This document shows positions 46,249 through 57,011 of a DNA stretch of 64,000 nucleotides, one piece after another. The position numbers and the translations under genes were made by a program. Origin of the DNA: Flavobacterium sp. WC2421 (GTDB lineage: Bacteria > Bacteroidota > Bacteroidia > Flavobacteriales > Flavobacteriaceae); NCBI RefSeq assembly GCF_040822115.1, contig NZ_CP162004.1, positions 2,852,001-2,916,000 on the forward strand. The letters run 5' to 3'. The notes beneath the pieces were generated by a model. It did not search any database. It worked only from the letters and a program-made list of their open reading frames with translations, and was not told the DNA's origin. Position 1 is the first letter of the stretch, and each line of letters starts with the position of its first letter.

Positions 46249-47553
46249 TTAAATAACATTATTCTTCAAGAGATTAATTTTTAAGTGGATATATTGAATT
46301 TGAAGATTGTTTTTCAGCACATCATATTCAGCTCTTAAAAATTGATTTTTAACCGAAGAATAAACGATAGCTTCAACTCTACCATTTGTAAATTTTGCTT
46401 GCATCGTTGTAAACGAAGCTTTTGCATATTTTTGTCTCTCTTTTAATTTTTCTTCTAGTTGTAAATAGTTGTTTTTGTTTTTTTCTTCTAGTGTAACTTG
46501 TTTATCCAACTCTTGCTTTTCTTGTTCGATAACCAATTTTGATTTTTGACTTTCAATTTTAGAAGCTATTATTCTTTTGTTATTTCTGAATCCGTTAAAA
46601 ATTGGAATTGCTAATTGCATGCCCACTTGCTGGCTTTTATTATCAGCCAATTGATTCGAAAAAGAATCTGTTAAACCATTTGCATCCTTGATGTTTTTGT
46701 AATAAAAAGTTGAATAGCCGTAATAAGCCGAAAGAACTGGTAAATTATTGGCTCTTTGTAAACTAATCGATTTTAAGTTGTTTTCGTGCTGAAACTCGGC
46801 TCTTTTAATTTTTGGATTATAATTCGTGTTTGCAACAACATCAGAATTGTTTTCATCAAAATAGACTTCCAGAACAACAGTTTCTGTTTCCACATTTAAA
46901 ACATTCATTAACTGAAACAATTGCAGTTTTTGTATTCCGTACAATTGTTGAGATGTGATATAACTATTTTCTTCTTCCGAAAAACTCAATTGCATATCGT
47001 ACAAATCACTTTGAGGCTTGCTTCCTATTGCGACTTCTTTAGTAATTCGGTCTAAATTGAAAGAAGCTTGATGCAATTGTTCTTTCTGAATTTTCAATAA
47101 TTCTTGCGTATAAAGTGCTTGATAATAACTTTCTAAAAGCTGCAATTTATATTCGTTTTCAACGACTTCTTTTTCTGCTTTTGCGATTTCAATACTAATT
47201 TTATCTTTTTTAGCATTTGCAAAAGCACTGAAATCAATCAAATTTGTTTTAGCATTCAAATAAAAATTATCATTCTGAATGTTCGAACTTACTCTTCCGT
47301 TTGTAGAAGGATCAATGGTAGAACCAAAATTATAACTCTGTTCTCCATACAAATTAACCGACGGCAACATGCGGTTTAAAACCGAGTTTTGTGTCTTTTG
47401 AGTCCTTTTTACTTCGAGTAATCTAATTTTTATTTCGATATTATTTTGCAAAGCCGTTTCTATGCATTTGGTAAGCGGCCAAGAATTTTCCTGACCACTT
47501 ACTAAAGCAAAAACTAAAAAAAGGGCTAACGTTAAAAATGGTATCTTATTCAT
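46249..47553 (-). CDS. TolC-family outer membrane efflux protein
   Basis: A 434-residue protein with a signal peptide (MNKIPFLTLALFLVFALVSG, then Q). It has the long alternating coiled-coil helices of the TolC/OEP family, about 150-220 and 330-400, with heptad-like repeats (KLVIEQEKQELDKQVTLEEKNKNNYLQLEEKL). It forms the outer membrane channel of a tripartite efflux pump. It is the last gene of the operon: its ATG overlaps the stop of the upstream permease by 8 nt, which ties it to the FtsX-type permeases. Confidence 0.88.
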   Translation of the reverse strand: MNKIPFLTLALFLVFALVSGQENSWPLTKCIETALQNNIEIKIRLLEVKRTQKTQNSVLNRMLPSVNLYGEQSYNFGSTIDPSTNGRVSSNIQNDNFYLNAKTNLIDFSAFANAKKDKISIEIAKAEKEVVENEYKLQLLESYYQALYTQELLKIQKEQLHQASFNLDRITKEVAIGSKPQSDLYDMQLSFSEEENSYITSQQLYGIQKLQLFQLMNVLNVETETVVLEVYFDENNSDVVANTNYNPKIKRAEFQHENNLKSISLQRANNLPVLSAYYGYSTFYYKNIKDANGLTDSFSNQLADNKSQQVGMQLAIPIFNGFRNNKRIIASKIESQKSKLVIEQEKQELDKQVTLEEKNKNNYLQLEEKLKERQKYAKASFTTMQAKFTNGRVEAIVYSSVKNQFLRAEYDVLKNNLQIQYIHLKINLLKNNVI

Positions 47554-49966
47554 ATTTTAAATATTTTAAAACATCTGTTTTAGTTGCTTGATAGGCTCTT
47601 GAAAGCACTATCAAAAGTGTAAGAAGTAGCAATATGACAAATCCAAACACAAATGGGAATAGGCTAATATCAATTCTGAAAGCAAAGTTCTCCAACCATT
47701 TGTTTAGTAAATAATAAACGGGAAATACTGCGATTGCGAAACCGATGATGCAATACAAAATGTACTGTTTAGAGAGTTCTTTCAATAATAAATTGGTTTC
47801 GGCTCCAAGGGTTTTTCTGATAGCAATTTCTTTCATTCTCCTTTGTATCGAATACGAAGCCAAAGCGAACAATCCGAAAAGTGCAATTAGAATTACAACT
47901 ACATTCAGCAAGGAAAATAGATTCTTTTGCTTCACGTAGGATTCATAGGTTCGGGCGTATTGTTTATCTACAAAATCATATTTAAAAGGATATTCTGTAT
48001 CGACATTGCTCCATAAATTTTCAATATCAGCAATTGTATTTTCAATATTATCCGATTTTAGTTTTATGTAAACTTTATCTACATTCTCTGCAATACCAGT
48101 AGTTTTAACATGATAAAATACCATTGGTGGGACTTCGACTTCGGGACTTAATAGATTGAAATCTTTAACAACTCCTATTATTTTTAAATCGCGATTTCTA
48201 GTATGAATCGGTTGGTCGATAGGATTTTTAATCTTCATCAGTTTCTGAGCCGTTTCGTTTATGATTACTGAACTAATTGTATCCGAAGCGTATTTTTCAT
48301 CAAAACTTCTACCTTTCAAAACTTTGATTTTCATTAACTCCAACATACCGAAGTCTAAAGCACAGGTTCTCTCTTTATAAAGTTCATCTTTATACATTAC
48401 TGGAGCAACTGACTTGTCTGAACCATCAAAAGATATAAGACCTGTTGAAACACTCTCTACCCCTCTTATTTTGGCTACTTTTTGTTTAATAATCGTGTAT
48501 TGGCTGTAAATATTTTGCCCCGGATTTTCTACATCATAGGCGGAGGTAGGGAAATGCAATGGAATTGTAATTACTTGATCTCCTTTGAATCCTAAATCTT
48601 TGTTATTTAAATAATTTACTTGTTGGTATACAATATGAGATCCTATGATAAAAAAAGTGGCAATCGCAAATTGAAAAACTAGCATTCCATTACGTAACCA
48701 AATTCCGCTTTTACTTCTTCCAAAATTTCCTTTCAATACTTTCAACGTTTCAAAATTAGCCACATAAACGGCTGGAAGTATTCCTGCAAACACGATTGTA
48801 ATACTAAAAATCAGAATTAATTGTAAGTAGAATTGACTGCCAATTATTCGTAAACTTTTGTTCAAAAAAGCATTATAATAGGGTAAACTCAATTCGACAA
48901 TTACTAAAGCTAGCAAAATAGATAACAAACTTATTAGAACAGTTTCAAAAATAAATTGAATGATAATAGTACTTTTTGAAGCACCTACAATTTTACGAAT
49001 ACCAACTTCTTTAGCACGTTTAACCGCATTGGCTGTAGCCAAGTTGATATAATTTACAATCGAAAGAATGAGAATTAAAACGGATAATCCCGCCATAATT
49101 AGTAAAAACTGATAATTACCGCGACCTTCCGGGTATCCATCTACGACCGAATGTAATCTTGCTTTGGATAAAGGTTCCATAAAAACTGAAAAATGTCCAA
49201 TTTTCTTTTCCATTTCTTCGGGAGTAAAGCCAGCTTCTTTTGCGTTTTTAACAATCCACTCATCGTAATATACTTTTTCAAGCATCTTTCGGGTAGCCTC
49301 CACTTTTGAAGGATCTTTTAGTTTTAAAAGGATTTTTAATGAAAAAAGACCGTATTGGTTTTCTAAATCCATTATATTTTTCAAAGTGTTTACCACGACA
49401 TCTGGAGCAATTGAAGAATTCCCTGGTATACGATATACAGCACGAACCGTAAACATGGCATCCAAGCATTTTATTTGTTTCCCAATTGGATTTTCGTCTC
49501 CAAAAACTCTTTTAGCAAGTTCTTCGGAAATGGCAATTCCTGAATCATCTTTTAATGCTGAAATTGCATTTCCTTGAATTATTTTAAAAGGAAAAAGAGA
49601 AAAGAAATTACGCTCCGTATTGATGATTTTGTCAACCAATACTTTTTTTCCATTATAAATAATTTTATTCTTTTGATACCAATCATCAGCAAAAACAATG
49701 GTTTCAACATTCGCATCCTTTTCTAGATGTGGTTTTAATCTAGCTGGATGTTCTGCCATTACAGGCATATCTGTCAGTTGGACCAAAACCTGATATACGT
49801 TGTCTTTTTCAGGATTCCAAGCATCATAACTTTGTTCGTCATTCCAATACAGTAATGCGAAAATCAATCCTGCAATACCAATGGCTAATCCGAAAACGTT
49901 TAGAAATGAAAACAGTTTGTTTTGCTTTAAATGATAAATGAATATTTTTAGATAATTTAATAACAT
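47546..49966 (-). CDS. MacB/FtsX-type ABC permease, paralogue 1
   Basis: An 806-residue permease with an N-terminal helix (LFSFLNVFGLAIGIAGLIFALLYW), a large periplasmic MacB_PCD domain, three central helices starting near residue 285, a second periplasmic domain and three C-terminal helices. It ends in the shared DVLKYLKYE tail. Such permeases use mechanotransmission from the ATPase to move substrates from the periplasm through TolC. They lack their own ATPase domain, which is encoded separately. It is one of three tandem paralogues, nearest the TolC gene, with which it overlaps. Confidence 0.9.
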   Translation of the reverse strand: MLLNYLKIFIYHLKQNKLFSFLNVFGLAIGIAGLIFALLYWNDEQSYDAWNPEKDNVYQVLVQLTDMPVMAEHPARLKPHLEKDANVETIVFADDWYQKNKIIYNGKKVLVDKIINTERNFFSLFPFKIIQGNAISALKDDSGIAISEELAKRVFGDENPIGKQIKCLDAMFTVRAVYRIPGNSSIAPDVVVNTLKNIMDLENQYGLFSLKILLKLKDPSKVEATRKMLEKVYYDEWIVKNAKEAGFTPEEMEKKIGHFSVFMEPLSKARLHSVVDGYPEGRGNYQFLLIMAGLSVLILILSIVNYINLATANAVKRAKEVGIRKIVGASKSTIIIQFIFETVLISLLSILLALVIVELSLPYYNAFLNKSLRIIGSQFYLQLILIFSITIVFAGILPAVYVANFETLKVLKGNFGRSKSGIWLRNGMLVFQFAIATFFIIGSHIVYQQVNYLNNKDLGFKGDQVITIPLHFPTSAYDVENPGQNIYSQYTIIKQKVAKIRGVESVSTGLISFDGSDKSVAPVMYKDELYKERTCALDFGMLELMKIKVLKGRSFDEKYASDTISSVIINETAQKLMKIKNPIDQPIHTRNRDLKIIGVVKDFNLLSPEVEVPPMVFYHVKTTGIAENVDKVYIKLKSDNIENTIADIENLWSNVDTEYPFKYDFVDKQYARTYESYVKQKNLFSLLNVVVILIALFGLFALASYSIQRRMKEIAIRKTLGAETNLLLKELSKQYILYCIIGFAIAVFPVYYLLNKWLENFAFRIDISLFPFVFGFVILLLLTLLIVLSRAYQATKTDVLKYLKYE

Positions 49967-50009
49967 TATTTAGGTTTTGGTTAGTTATAAAAGATGGTAG
50001 CCTTTTTCA

Positions 50010-52451
50010 TTATTCGTATTTTAAGTATTTTAAAATATCCAGTTTGGTTACTTGATAGGCTTTCGCTAAAACAACTACTAAAGTCAAAAACAATAAAGAA
50101 ACAAAAGCAATCGCAAAAGGTAAAAACTGAATATCAATACGATATGCAAAATCATCTAGCCATTTTTGTAACAGAAAGTAGGCTGGAACCACTCCGATAA
50201 CAAAACCAATCGAACAAAAAACTACATACTGTTTTGATAATTCCTTAAGTAAAATAGTCGTTTCAGCACCCAAGGTTATTCTAATAGCGATTTCTCTTAA
50301 TCTTCGCTCCATAGAGAATGAAGCTAATGCAAACAATCCGAAAATGGCAATAAGAACAACTACAAGATTCAGTAACGAGAAGAGATTTTTTTGTTTGACA
50401 TATTCCTTATAAGAACGTGCGTATTTCTTATCGACAAACTCATATGAAAACGGATATTCGGTATCGACTTTAGTAGTCCAAAATTGCTCAATATCGCTCA
50501 TCGTGATTTCAATATTATCTGTATTTACTTTTACAAAAATTGAATTTACGCCTTGTGACATCAATGGCATTGTCTTTAAATGCATGAACACCATTGGCGA
50601 GTTTTTTTCTTGCGGCCCTCTTAAATTAAAATCTTTTACAACGCTTATTATTTTGAATTTATCTCCATCACCAGAAATAATTTCTTTTCCTATTGGTTGT
50701 TTAATCCCTAATAATTTTACTGCCGTTTCATTAACCATTACATTATTAATGGTATCCGAAGCGTATCTAGTACTCAAATATCGTCCTTCTGTTAGTTTGA
50801 TGTTCATCATTTCCATCATCCCAAAATCAACGGCCATATTCAAGCCTTGAATGTTGGCATTTTGGTACAAATAATCTCGTGAAGATCGCGCGCCATTTCC
50901 AAAAGAAAAATTTGCTGTAGCTACCTGATTAACACCTTTCATTCTGGTCAATTGCTCTTTTGCCTTCAAATAATCCTGAAAAAACTCTTTTTTATAAATT
51001 GCTTCAGATTGTGTATCAAACTTTTTCAGATAATCAATTTCAATTACTTGATCACCTTTAAAACCTAGATTTTTATTGGTTAAATGATTTACTTGTTGAT
51101 AAACAATGGTCGAACCAACAATAAAAAAAACAGCGATAGCAAATTGAAAAACCAACATACTGTTGCGTAACCATATTCCTGTTTTACTTCTGTTGAAGTT
51201 TCCTTTTAAAACTTTTTGCGTTTCAAAACTTGAGATATAAAGCGCAGGGAAAAATCCGCCAAGGAAAACGACAATTCCGAAAATAAAGATCAATTGTAAA
51301 TAAAATTCACCTCCATAAATTTTCAAATCTTTCTCTAAAAATTCATTGTAATAGGGTAAAGAAATCTCAACAATTACTAATGCTAATAGAATAGATACTA
51401 TAACAATTACAATTGTTTCAGAAATAAATTGAACGATAATATTTCTTTTACTTGCGCCCAATACTTTTCGCATACCGACTTCCTTGGCTCTTTTAATGGC
51501 TCCTGCAGTAGCTAAATTGACATAGTTAATAATGGAAAGAATCATTATCAGAATGGACAACCCTATCATTATCATTAAGTATTGGTAATTTCCTATTCCT
51601 TCAGGATAACCCCAATTTTCATTTAATACCGAATTAAGGCGCGCATCTATCAAGGGTTCTAAATGTATGGCTACAATTCCGTGTTCCTTTATTTGTTGTT
51701 CTAAAGTAATATTGGCCTCTTTTGCTTCTTGTGTAATTACGTTATCAATAAAAAGCTTTTCTATCTTACGTTCAACAACTTCCTTTTTAGCATTATCTTT
51801 AAGCTTAAGGAGTAAGCAAAAATTAAAAAGCTCCCATTTGTCCAAATTTGGGGTAATAACTTTTTTAAAATTATCCGTAAGTACCACATCAGGTGCAAAT
51901 GAACTTTTCATTTCATTTTGGTACACACCACTTATAGTGTAGTAGTTTTTTCCAAATTTAATTTGCTTTCCTACAGGATTTTCATTGTTGAAAAAAGCTT
52001 TGTAAATTTTCTCCGAAATAGCAATTGAGGATTCATCCTTCAGAGCATTTTTAGCATTTCCATAAAGGAATGGAAAAGGAAAATAGTCAAAAAACTTATT
52101 TTGAGTATTAAACGCTTTTTCAATTTTTCGCTTTTTACCGTTATAGCTAAACAAGTCTGAATCGTACCAATTATAGCTATAATTATAACTTTCAATATTG
52201 GGATCGTTGTCTAGATATTGCCCGATAGCGGCAACCGTATAGGGCCATTTTTCATTGTTCAGGGTATTTATAACCATATGAACATTGTCCTTTTCAGGAT
52301 TCCATTGATTATAACTATGCTCGTCATTCCAGTATAGGGTTGCAAAAATTAATCCTGCAATTCCAATACTCAAACCTAAAATATTCAAAGCTGTAAAAAG
52401 CTTGTTGTTTTTAGTTTGATTTAAAAATATATTTATCCAACTCTTTAGCAT
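50010..52451 (-). CDS. MacB/FtsX-type ABC permease, paralogue 2
   Basis: An 813-residue permease with the same layout as its neighbours but the most divergent N-terminus and periplasmic domain (MLKSWINIFLNQTKNNKLFTALNILGLSIGIAG). The FtsX core motifs, GAIKRAKEVGMRKVLGASK near residue 315 and RRLREIAIRITLGAET near 720, are intact, so it is a functional paralogue rather than a relic. A 43-nt gap separates it from paralogue 1, and only 2 nt separate it from paralogue 3. It ends in DILKYLKYE. Confidence 0.9.
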   Translation of the reverse strand: MLKSWINIFLNQTKNNKLFTALNILGLSIGIAGLIFATLYWNDEHSYNQWNPEKDNVHMVINTLNNEKWPYTVAAIGQYLDNDPNIESYNYSYNWYDSDLFSYNGKKRKIEKAFNTQNKFFDYFPFPFLYGNAKNALKDESSIAISEKIYKAFFNNENPVGKQIKFGKNYYTISGVYQNEMKSSFAPDVVLTDNFKKVITPNLDKWELFNFCLLLKLKDNAKKEVVERKIEKLFIDNVITQEAKEANITLEQQIKEHGIVAIHLEPLIDARLNSVLNENWGYPEGIGNYQYLMIMIGLSILIMILSIINYVNLATAGAIKRAKEVGMRKVLGASKRNIIVQFISETIVIVIVSILLALVIVEISLPYYNEFLEKDLKIYGGEFYLQLIFIFGIVVFLGGFFPALYISSFETQKVLKGNFNRSKTGIWLRNSMLVFQFAIAVFFIVGSTIVYQQVNHLTNKNLGFKGDQVIEIDYLKKFDTQSEAIYKKEFFQDYLKAKEQLTRMKGVNQVATANFSFGNGARSSRDYLYQNANIQGLNMAVDFGMMEMMNIKLTEGRYLSTRYASDTINNVMVNETAVKLLGIKQPIGKEIISGDGDKFKIISVVKDFNLRGPQEKNSPMVFMHLKTMPLMSQGVNSIFVKVNTDNIEITMSDIEQFWTTKVDTEYPFSYEFVDKKYARSYKEYVKQKNLFSLLNLVVVLIAIFGLFALASFSMERRLREIAIRITLGAETTILLKELSKQYVVFCSIGFVIGVVPAYFLLQKWLDDFAYRIDIQFLPFAIAFVSLLFLTLVVVLAKAYQVTKLDILKYLKYE

Positions 52452-52453
52452 GA

Positions 52454-54877
52454 TTATTCGTATTTTAAATATTTCAAGACATCTACTCTTGTCGCCTGAT
52501 AGGCTCTAGAAAGAACCACAAGTAGGGTCAATGACAATAAGGCAATAAAGCCAATAATAAATGGATAGATTGAAATGTCAATTCGATAAGCGAAATTCTC
52601 TAACCATTTATTGAGCAAATAATAAGTTGGAAAAAGTATAATTAGAAAGCCAACAACACAGAAAACAATGTATTGTTTGGATAATTCTTTAAGTAAAATA
52701 GTAGTTTCGGCTCCAAGCGTTTTTCGGATAGCGATTGCTTTCATACGTCTTTCTATTGAAAATGAAGCTAGACAGAACAATCCAAAAAGTGCAATGAGGA
52801 TAACCACAACATTTAATAATGAGAACATATTTTTTTGTTTTACAAAACTGCTGTAAGACCTTTTATATTCTTTATCTACAAAATCATACGAAAATGGATA
52901 ATCTGGATCGACTTTCTTCAACCAAAACTTCTCAATATCCGCAAGCGTTTTATCCATCGTTTTTGAATCTGCATCAACATAAATATTATTTAAGGCAAAC
53001 GTTGTCCATGAATTTGTTTTAAAATGAAACAATGACACTGGAGGAATCGCTTCGCTAGGATTACCTATGTTAAAATCCTTTACAACTCCAACGATAGTTA
53101 TCTCTTTACCATTCCAATTCACCTTTTTTCCAATTGGGTTTTTCTCTTTTAATAGTCTAGTGGCAGTTTCATTTATTAACATCGTATTAATAGTATCCTG
53201 AGCAAATTTTGGACTCAAGTACCTCCCCTTTACAATTTTTATTTGCATCATTTCTAACATTCCAAAATCAATCGGAATATTGTCTCCATCCACACTTAAA
53301 TCTTTATATTGATACGATATTGTTGATTTTGCAGATCCTCCAAAAGCAAAGCCAGCTGATGCAACTTGTTTTACCCCCGGAATGCGTAATAATTCATTTT
53401 TGATTGTTGAGTAACGGTCAAATCTAAAATCATCTGTTATCTCCTCTCCATAAACATTACTATACGATATACTTAAAATTTGATTGGCTTTAAAACCTAA
53501 ATCTTTTCTATTCATATAATCTATTTGCTGATAAACAATATAGGAACCGATGATGAAAAAGGTTGCAATTGAAAATTGAAAAATCAACATTCCGTTTCGT
53601 AACCATACGCCACTTTTACTTCTTCCAAAATTGCCTTTCAACACCTTTAAAGTTTCAAAATTAGAAACATATATTGCTGGAAAAACTCCTGCCAAACAAA
53701 CTGTAATACTAAATATTATAATAAGTTGTACATAAAATTGACTGCCTTGTACAATGATAGTTTTATTTAAAAAATCATTATAATAAGGTAACGACAGCTC
53801 AACAATTACAAGAGCAAATAAAATTGAAAACAACGATAGTATTCCTGTTTCAAAAACAAATTGCTGGATTATATTACTTTTTGAAGAGCCCATAACTTTT
53901 CTTACACCAACTTCTTTAGCACGTTTTATTGCATTTGCTGTTGCAGAATTGATATAATTTACAATTGAAAGAAGAAGTATTAAAACTGATAATCCAACCA
54001 TAATCATCAAAAACTGAAAATTGCCATTTTCCTCAATTAATCCACCCGTTTTAGTATGTAGTCGAACAGTAGATAAAGGCTCTAAAAAGGGTTTGGTAGT
54101 TCCATATTTTTCAATGTATTGCGCTGGAGTAATTCCATTTTCTTTTGCATAACGAACCGTCATGTTATCATAATAAAGTTTCTTTAAATCATTTTCTATA
54201 AGTGAAACTTTATCCGGATTTTTAACTTTAAGAAATAATACAAACTGAAAATTCCCCCATTGGTCAATTGTTTTTCTAATTCTTAAATCAATGAAATTGA
54301 CTACACAGGAAGGATTATAAGAAGATTTTTTATCCATTTTATAAACGCTTCTTACTATCAATTTCTTATTCTGAAAGAGAACTTCTTTTCCTAGAGCAGT
54401 TTCCTTTCCAAAAATCTGCAAAGCTAAATCATCTGAGAGACTGATACTATTTTCATCTGGCAATGCTGATTCTTGACTTCCTTCTACAAATTCAAAAGGA
54501 AAAAATTCAAAAAAATTCTTTTGTGCTGATACGATTTTACTCGTTTGCACTTTTTTATTTTTAAAGCGAATTATGTCACTTTCATAATTTCCACTTAAAT
54601 AACAATACGATGCTACTTCTAAACTTTTCTCTTTTATTGCAGCTCCTATTGGTGCTGAACTCGATGCCCAAAATGAATTTTCGCTCATTTGATTAGCTAC
54701 CAAAAAAACGTTGTCTTTGTCAGGATTCCATGCATCATAACTTTGCTCGTCATTCCAGTATAAAGTAGCGAAAATCACTCCTGCAATACCAATACTCAAT
54801 CCTAAAACGTTGAGAAAAGAAAACAGTTTGTTTTGCTTTAAATGATAAATAAATATTTTTATCCAGTTGATTATCAT
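52454..54877 (-). CDS. MacB/FtsX-type ABC permease, paralogue 3
   Basis: An 807-residue permease, the first of the tandem set after the ATPase gene. Its N-terminus (KIFIYHLKQNKLFSFLNVLGLSIGIAGVIFATLYW) is closer to paralogue 1 than to paralogue 2. The double MacB_PCD/FtsX arrangement and the tail DVLKYLKYE are shared. It is separated from the ATPase gene by 117 nt, and no second promoter is evident there. The three permeases may form heterodimers with different substrate range around the one ATPase. Confidence 0.9.
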   Translation of the reverse strand: MIINWIKIFIYHLKQNKLFSFLNVLGLSIGIAGVIFATLYWNDEQSYDAWNPDKDNVFLVANQMSENSFWASSSAPIGAAIKEKSLEVASYCYLSGNYESDIIRFKNKKVQTSKIVSAQKNFFEFFPFEFVEGSQESALPDENSISLSDDLALQIFGKETALGKEVLFQNKKLIVRSVYKMDKKSSYNPSCVVNFIDLRIRKTIDQWGNFQFVLFLKVKNPDKVSLIENDLKKLYYDNMTVRYAKENGITPAQYIEKYGTTKPFLEPLSTVRLHTKTGGLIEENGNFQFLMIMVGLSVLILLLSIVNYINSATANAIKRAKEVGVRKVMGSSKSNIIQQFVFETGILSLFSILFALVIVELSLPYYNDFLNKTIIVQGSQFYVQLIIIFSITVCLAGVFPAIYVSNFETLKVLKGNFGRSKSGVWLRNGMLIFQFSIATFFIIGSYIVYQQIDYMNRKDLGFKANQILSISYSNVYGEEITDDFRFDRYSTIKNELLRIPGVKQVASAGFAFGGSAKSTISYQYKDLSVDGDNIPIDFGMLEMMQIKIVKGRYLSPKFAQDTINTMLINETATRLLKEKNPIGKKVNWNGKEITIVGVVKDFNIGNPSEAIPPVSLFHFKTNSWTTFALNNIYVDADSKTMDKTLADIEKFWLKKVDPDYPFSYDFVDKEYKRSYSSFVKQKNMFSLLNVVVILIALFGLFCLASFSIERRMKAIAIRKTLGAETTILLKELSKQYIVFCVVGFLIILFPTYYLLNKWLENFAYRIDISIYPFIIGFIALLSLTLLVVLSRAYQATRVDVLKYLKYE

Positions 54878-54994
54878 GTGATTTTGATTATATTGATTTT
54901 GATTTGATGATATGTTTTTAAGCTACTTACAATAGTATTTTGCAAAGCAACTCACAAACAAAAGTGATGATTGAAATTAGGATAGTTATCATGA

Positions 54995-55696
54995 TTATAC
55001 TTTAAAAACATCTACATTCCTTTGATTGTGCTTTTCAGAAGAGACAACACCATCTTTCATTAAAATCGTTCTTTGTGAAAAAGAAGCATCATAATCGGAG
55101 TGAGTAACCATCAAAATTGTAGCACCGTTTGCGTGTAAATCGGTTAACAATTCCATTACTTCATTTCCGTTTTTACTATCTAAGTTTCCTGTAGGTTCAT
55201 CGGCAAGAATAATTTTTGGATCATTTATCAAAGCTCTGGCAACTGCTACACGTTGTTGCTGACCTCCTGAAAGTTGTTGCGGAAAATGTTTCAAACGATG
55301 CGAAATCCCTAATTTATTGGCAATTGCTTCTACTTTTTGTTTTCTGTCAGACGAAGGAACTTTATTATAAATTAATGGCAATTCGATATTATCATACACT
55401 GATAATTCGTCAATCAAGTTGAAATTCTGGAATATAAAACCAATATTTTCTTTTCTGGCTTTCGATTTTTCTTTCTCTTTGAGACCAATCATCTCTTGGT
55501 TCAACAATTGATAACTTCCTCCTGAACCACTATCAAGCAATCCTACAATATTCAACAATGTTGATTTTCCGCTTCCTGACGGCCCCATAATAGACACAAA
55601 ATCACCTTGATTAATGGTTAATGAAACTTCGCTCAATGCCATCGTTTCTACTTCTTCGGTTCTAAATACTTTTGAAAGGTTTTTAATTTGAATCAT
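54995..55696 (-). CDS. ABC transporter ATPase (MacB/LolD type)
   Basis: A 233-residue stand-alone nucleotide-binding subunit. Walker A GPSGSGKST (38-46), signature LSGGQQQRVAVARAL (about 141-155), Walker B IILADEPTGNLDS and the switch histidine (VTHSD) are complete. The 'GNLDS' form is typical of the MacB/LolD group that serves FtsX permeases. It would drive one or more of the three permeases downstream. It lies 64 nt after the HlyD adaptor gene. Confidence 0.93.
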   Translation of the reverse strand: MIQIKNLSKVFRTEEVETMALSEVSLTINQGDFVSIMGPSGSGKSTLLNIVGLLDSGSGGSYQLLNQEMIGLKEKEKSKARKENIGFIFQNFNLIDELSVYDNIELPLIYNKVPSSDRKQKVEAIANKLGISHRLKHFPQQLSGGQQQRVAVARALINDPKIILADEPTGNLDSKNGNEVMELLTDLHANGATILMVTHSDYDASFSQRTILMKDGVVSSEKHNQRNVDVFKV

Positions 55697-55760
55697 AATA
55701 TTATTCGTTTTTTGATTGATGTTTGTTTTTATTTTTATTCTTGTCTATTTGTCGCCTACT

Positions 55761-56999
55761 CTATTCTAAATTCAAAACTTCTACTTGTTTATAATCTTTA
55801 TACGATGATGTAATTACTTTTTCACCAGCTTTTAATCCGTCTAAAACTTCATAATACAACGGATTTTCTCGACCTAATTTGATGGTTCTCTTTTCCGCTT
55901 GATTTCCTTTGACCACAAAAATCCATTTTCCACTAGTATCTTCGTTAAAGCTACCTTTAGAAAGCACTAAACTTTTCGTTTTTTCAGATAAATTTAATTT
56001 CACTCCAAAACTTAACCCTTGTTTTAAATCTAATTTTTCCGAAGATACAAAGTCTAATTCTAATTGAAACCTTCCTCCTTTTACCTCAGGAATCACTTTT
56101 GTTATTTTAACCTCAACCTCTTTATTATCAAAACTTACCGTTCCTTTTTGTCCTTCTGAAATGCGATCTAAATAAAATTCGTCGACATCAGCAACCAGTT
56201 TATATCCTTTTTGATCATCAATAAAACCAATACTTGTATTTTGTGCATAGGTTTTTCCTAAAATCGGTTCAAAAGAAGAAAGTCTTCCGGAAATAGGTGC
56301 TGTAACAAGGAAATTCTTTTTATTGGTTCTTAAAATATCCAAACTCTTATTCATGAAATCTATGGATTGATTGAGTTGTCCTATTTGAACCTGATTGGCT
56401 TGTCTTTCCTTACTAACACTTTGTTTTATAATGTTCATTCGTTCTTTTTGAAAACGAAAATTTTCCTTCGTTTTCTCCCATTCACTCTTAGCAAGGATTT
56501 CTTGCTCGAAAAGATTCTTATTTACATCATACAAATTTTTAGCATCTTGAAAATCGTGTTCAATTGATAACAAATCCTTTCCTAAATTTAGTTCTTGATT
56601 ACGTAAATCGAGTTTTGCTTTATTCAAATTATTAATTTGCTCTATAATTGCTGTTTCTTGCTGCATATAAGCCAACTCTGAGTTGGGATTGTACAAACGT
56701 GCTAATGATTGCCCTTTAGTCACAAAATCACCGTTTTCAACAAATATTTCCTGAACGGCTCCACCTTCTATAATATTAATCAGCATCGAATTGATAGGAA
56801 CGGCCTTAGCTTGAAAAGACATGAAATCTTCAAAAAAATCATTTTCGACTGTTTTTATGCTAATTTCGCTTTTCTTCACATTCAAACTTCTTTTCTTAGT
56901 TACGGAAGTAAAGACCACATATCCTAAAACTAAGATAATAGGTAATGCGATTAATAGCTGTTTTTTTTTGTTACTTTTACTTTTAATAATGGTGTCCAT
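55761..56999 (-). CDS. HlyD/MacA-type periplasmic adaptor
   Basis: A 412-residue membrane fusion protein with an N-terminal signal anchor (LLIALPIILVLGYVVFTSV, residues 15-33), a lipoyl/biotinyl half (IEGGAVQEIFVENGDFVTKGQSLARL), a long coiled-coil hairpin (about 105-215) and a beta-barrel domain. It bridges the inner membrane permease and TolC. It is the first gene of the efflux operon, with a long leader from the divergent regulatory region. The coiled coil fits a MacA-like adaptor. Confidence 0.9.
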   Translation of the reverse strand: MDTIIKSKSNKKKQLLIALPIILVLGYVVFTSVTKKRSLNVKKSEISIKTVENDFFEDFMSFQAKAVPINSMLINIIEGGAVQEIFVENGDFVTKGQSLARLYNPNSELAYMQQETAIIEQINNLNKAKLDLRNQELNLGKDLLSIEHDFQDAKNLYDVNKNLFEQEILAKSEWEKTKENFRFQKERMNIIKQSVSKERQANQVQIGQLNQSIDFMNKSLDILRTNKKNFLVTAPISGRLSSFEPILGKTYAQNTSIGFIDDQKGYKLVADVDEFYLDRISEGQKGTVSFDNKEVEVKITKVIPEVKGGRFQLELDFVSSEKLDLKQGLSFGVKLNLSEKTKSLVLSKGSFNEDTSGKWIFVVKGNQAEKRTIKLGRENPLYYEVLDGLKAGEKVITSSYKDYKQVEVLNLE

Positions 57000-57011
57000 T
57001 GTTGCTAATTT

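Noticed and set aside
50503..50850. 115-codon frame opposite permease paralogue 2
   Set aside because: Antisense shadow; no promoter or homology pattern.
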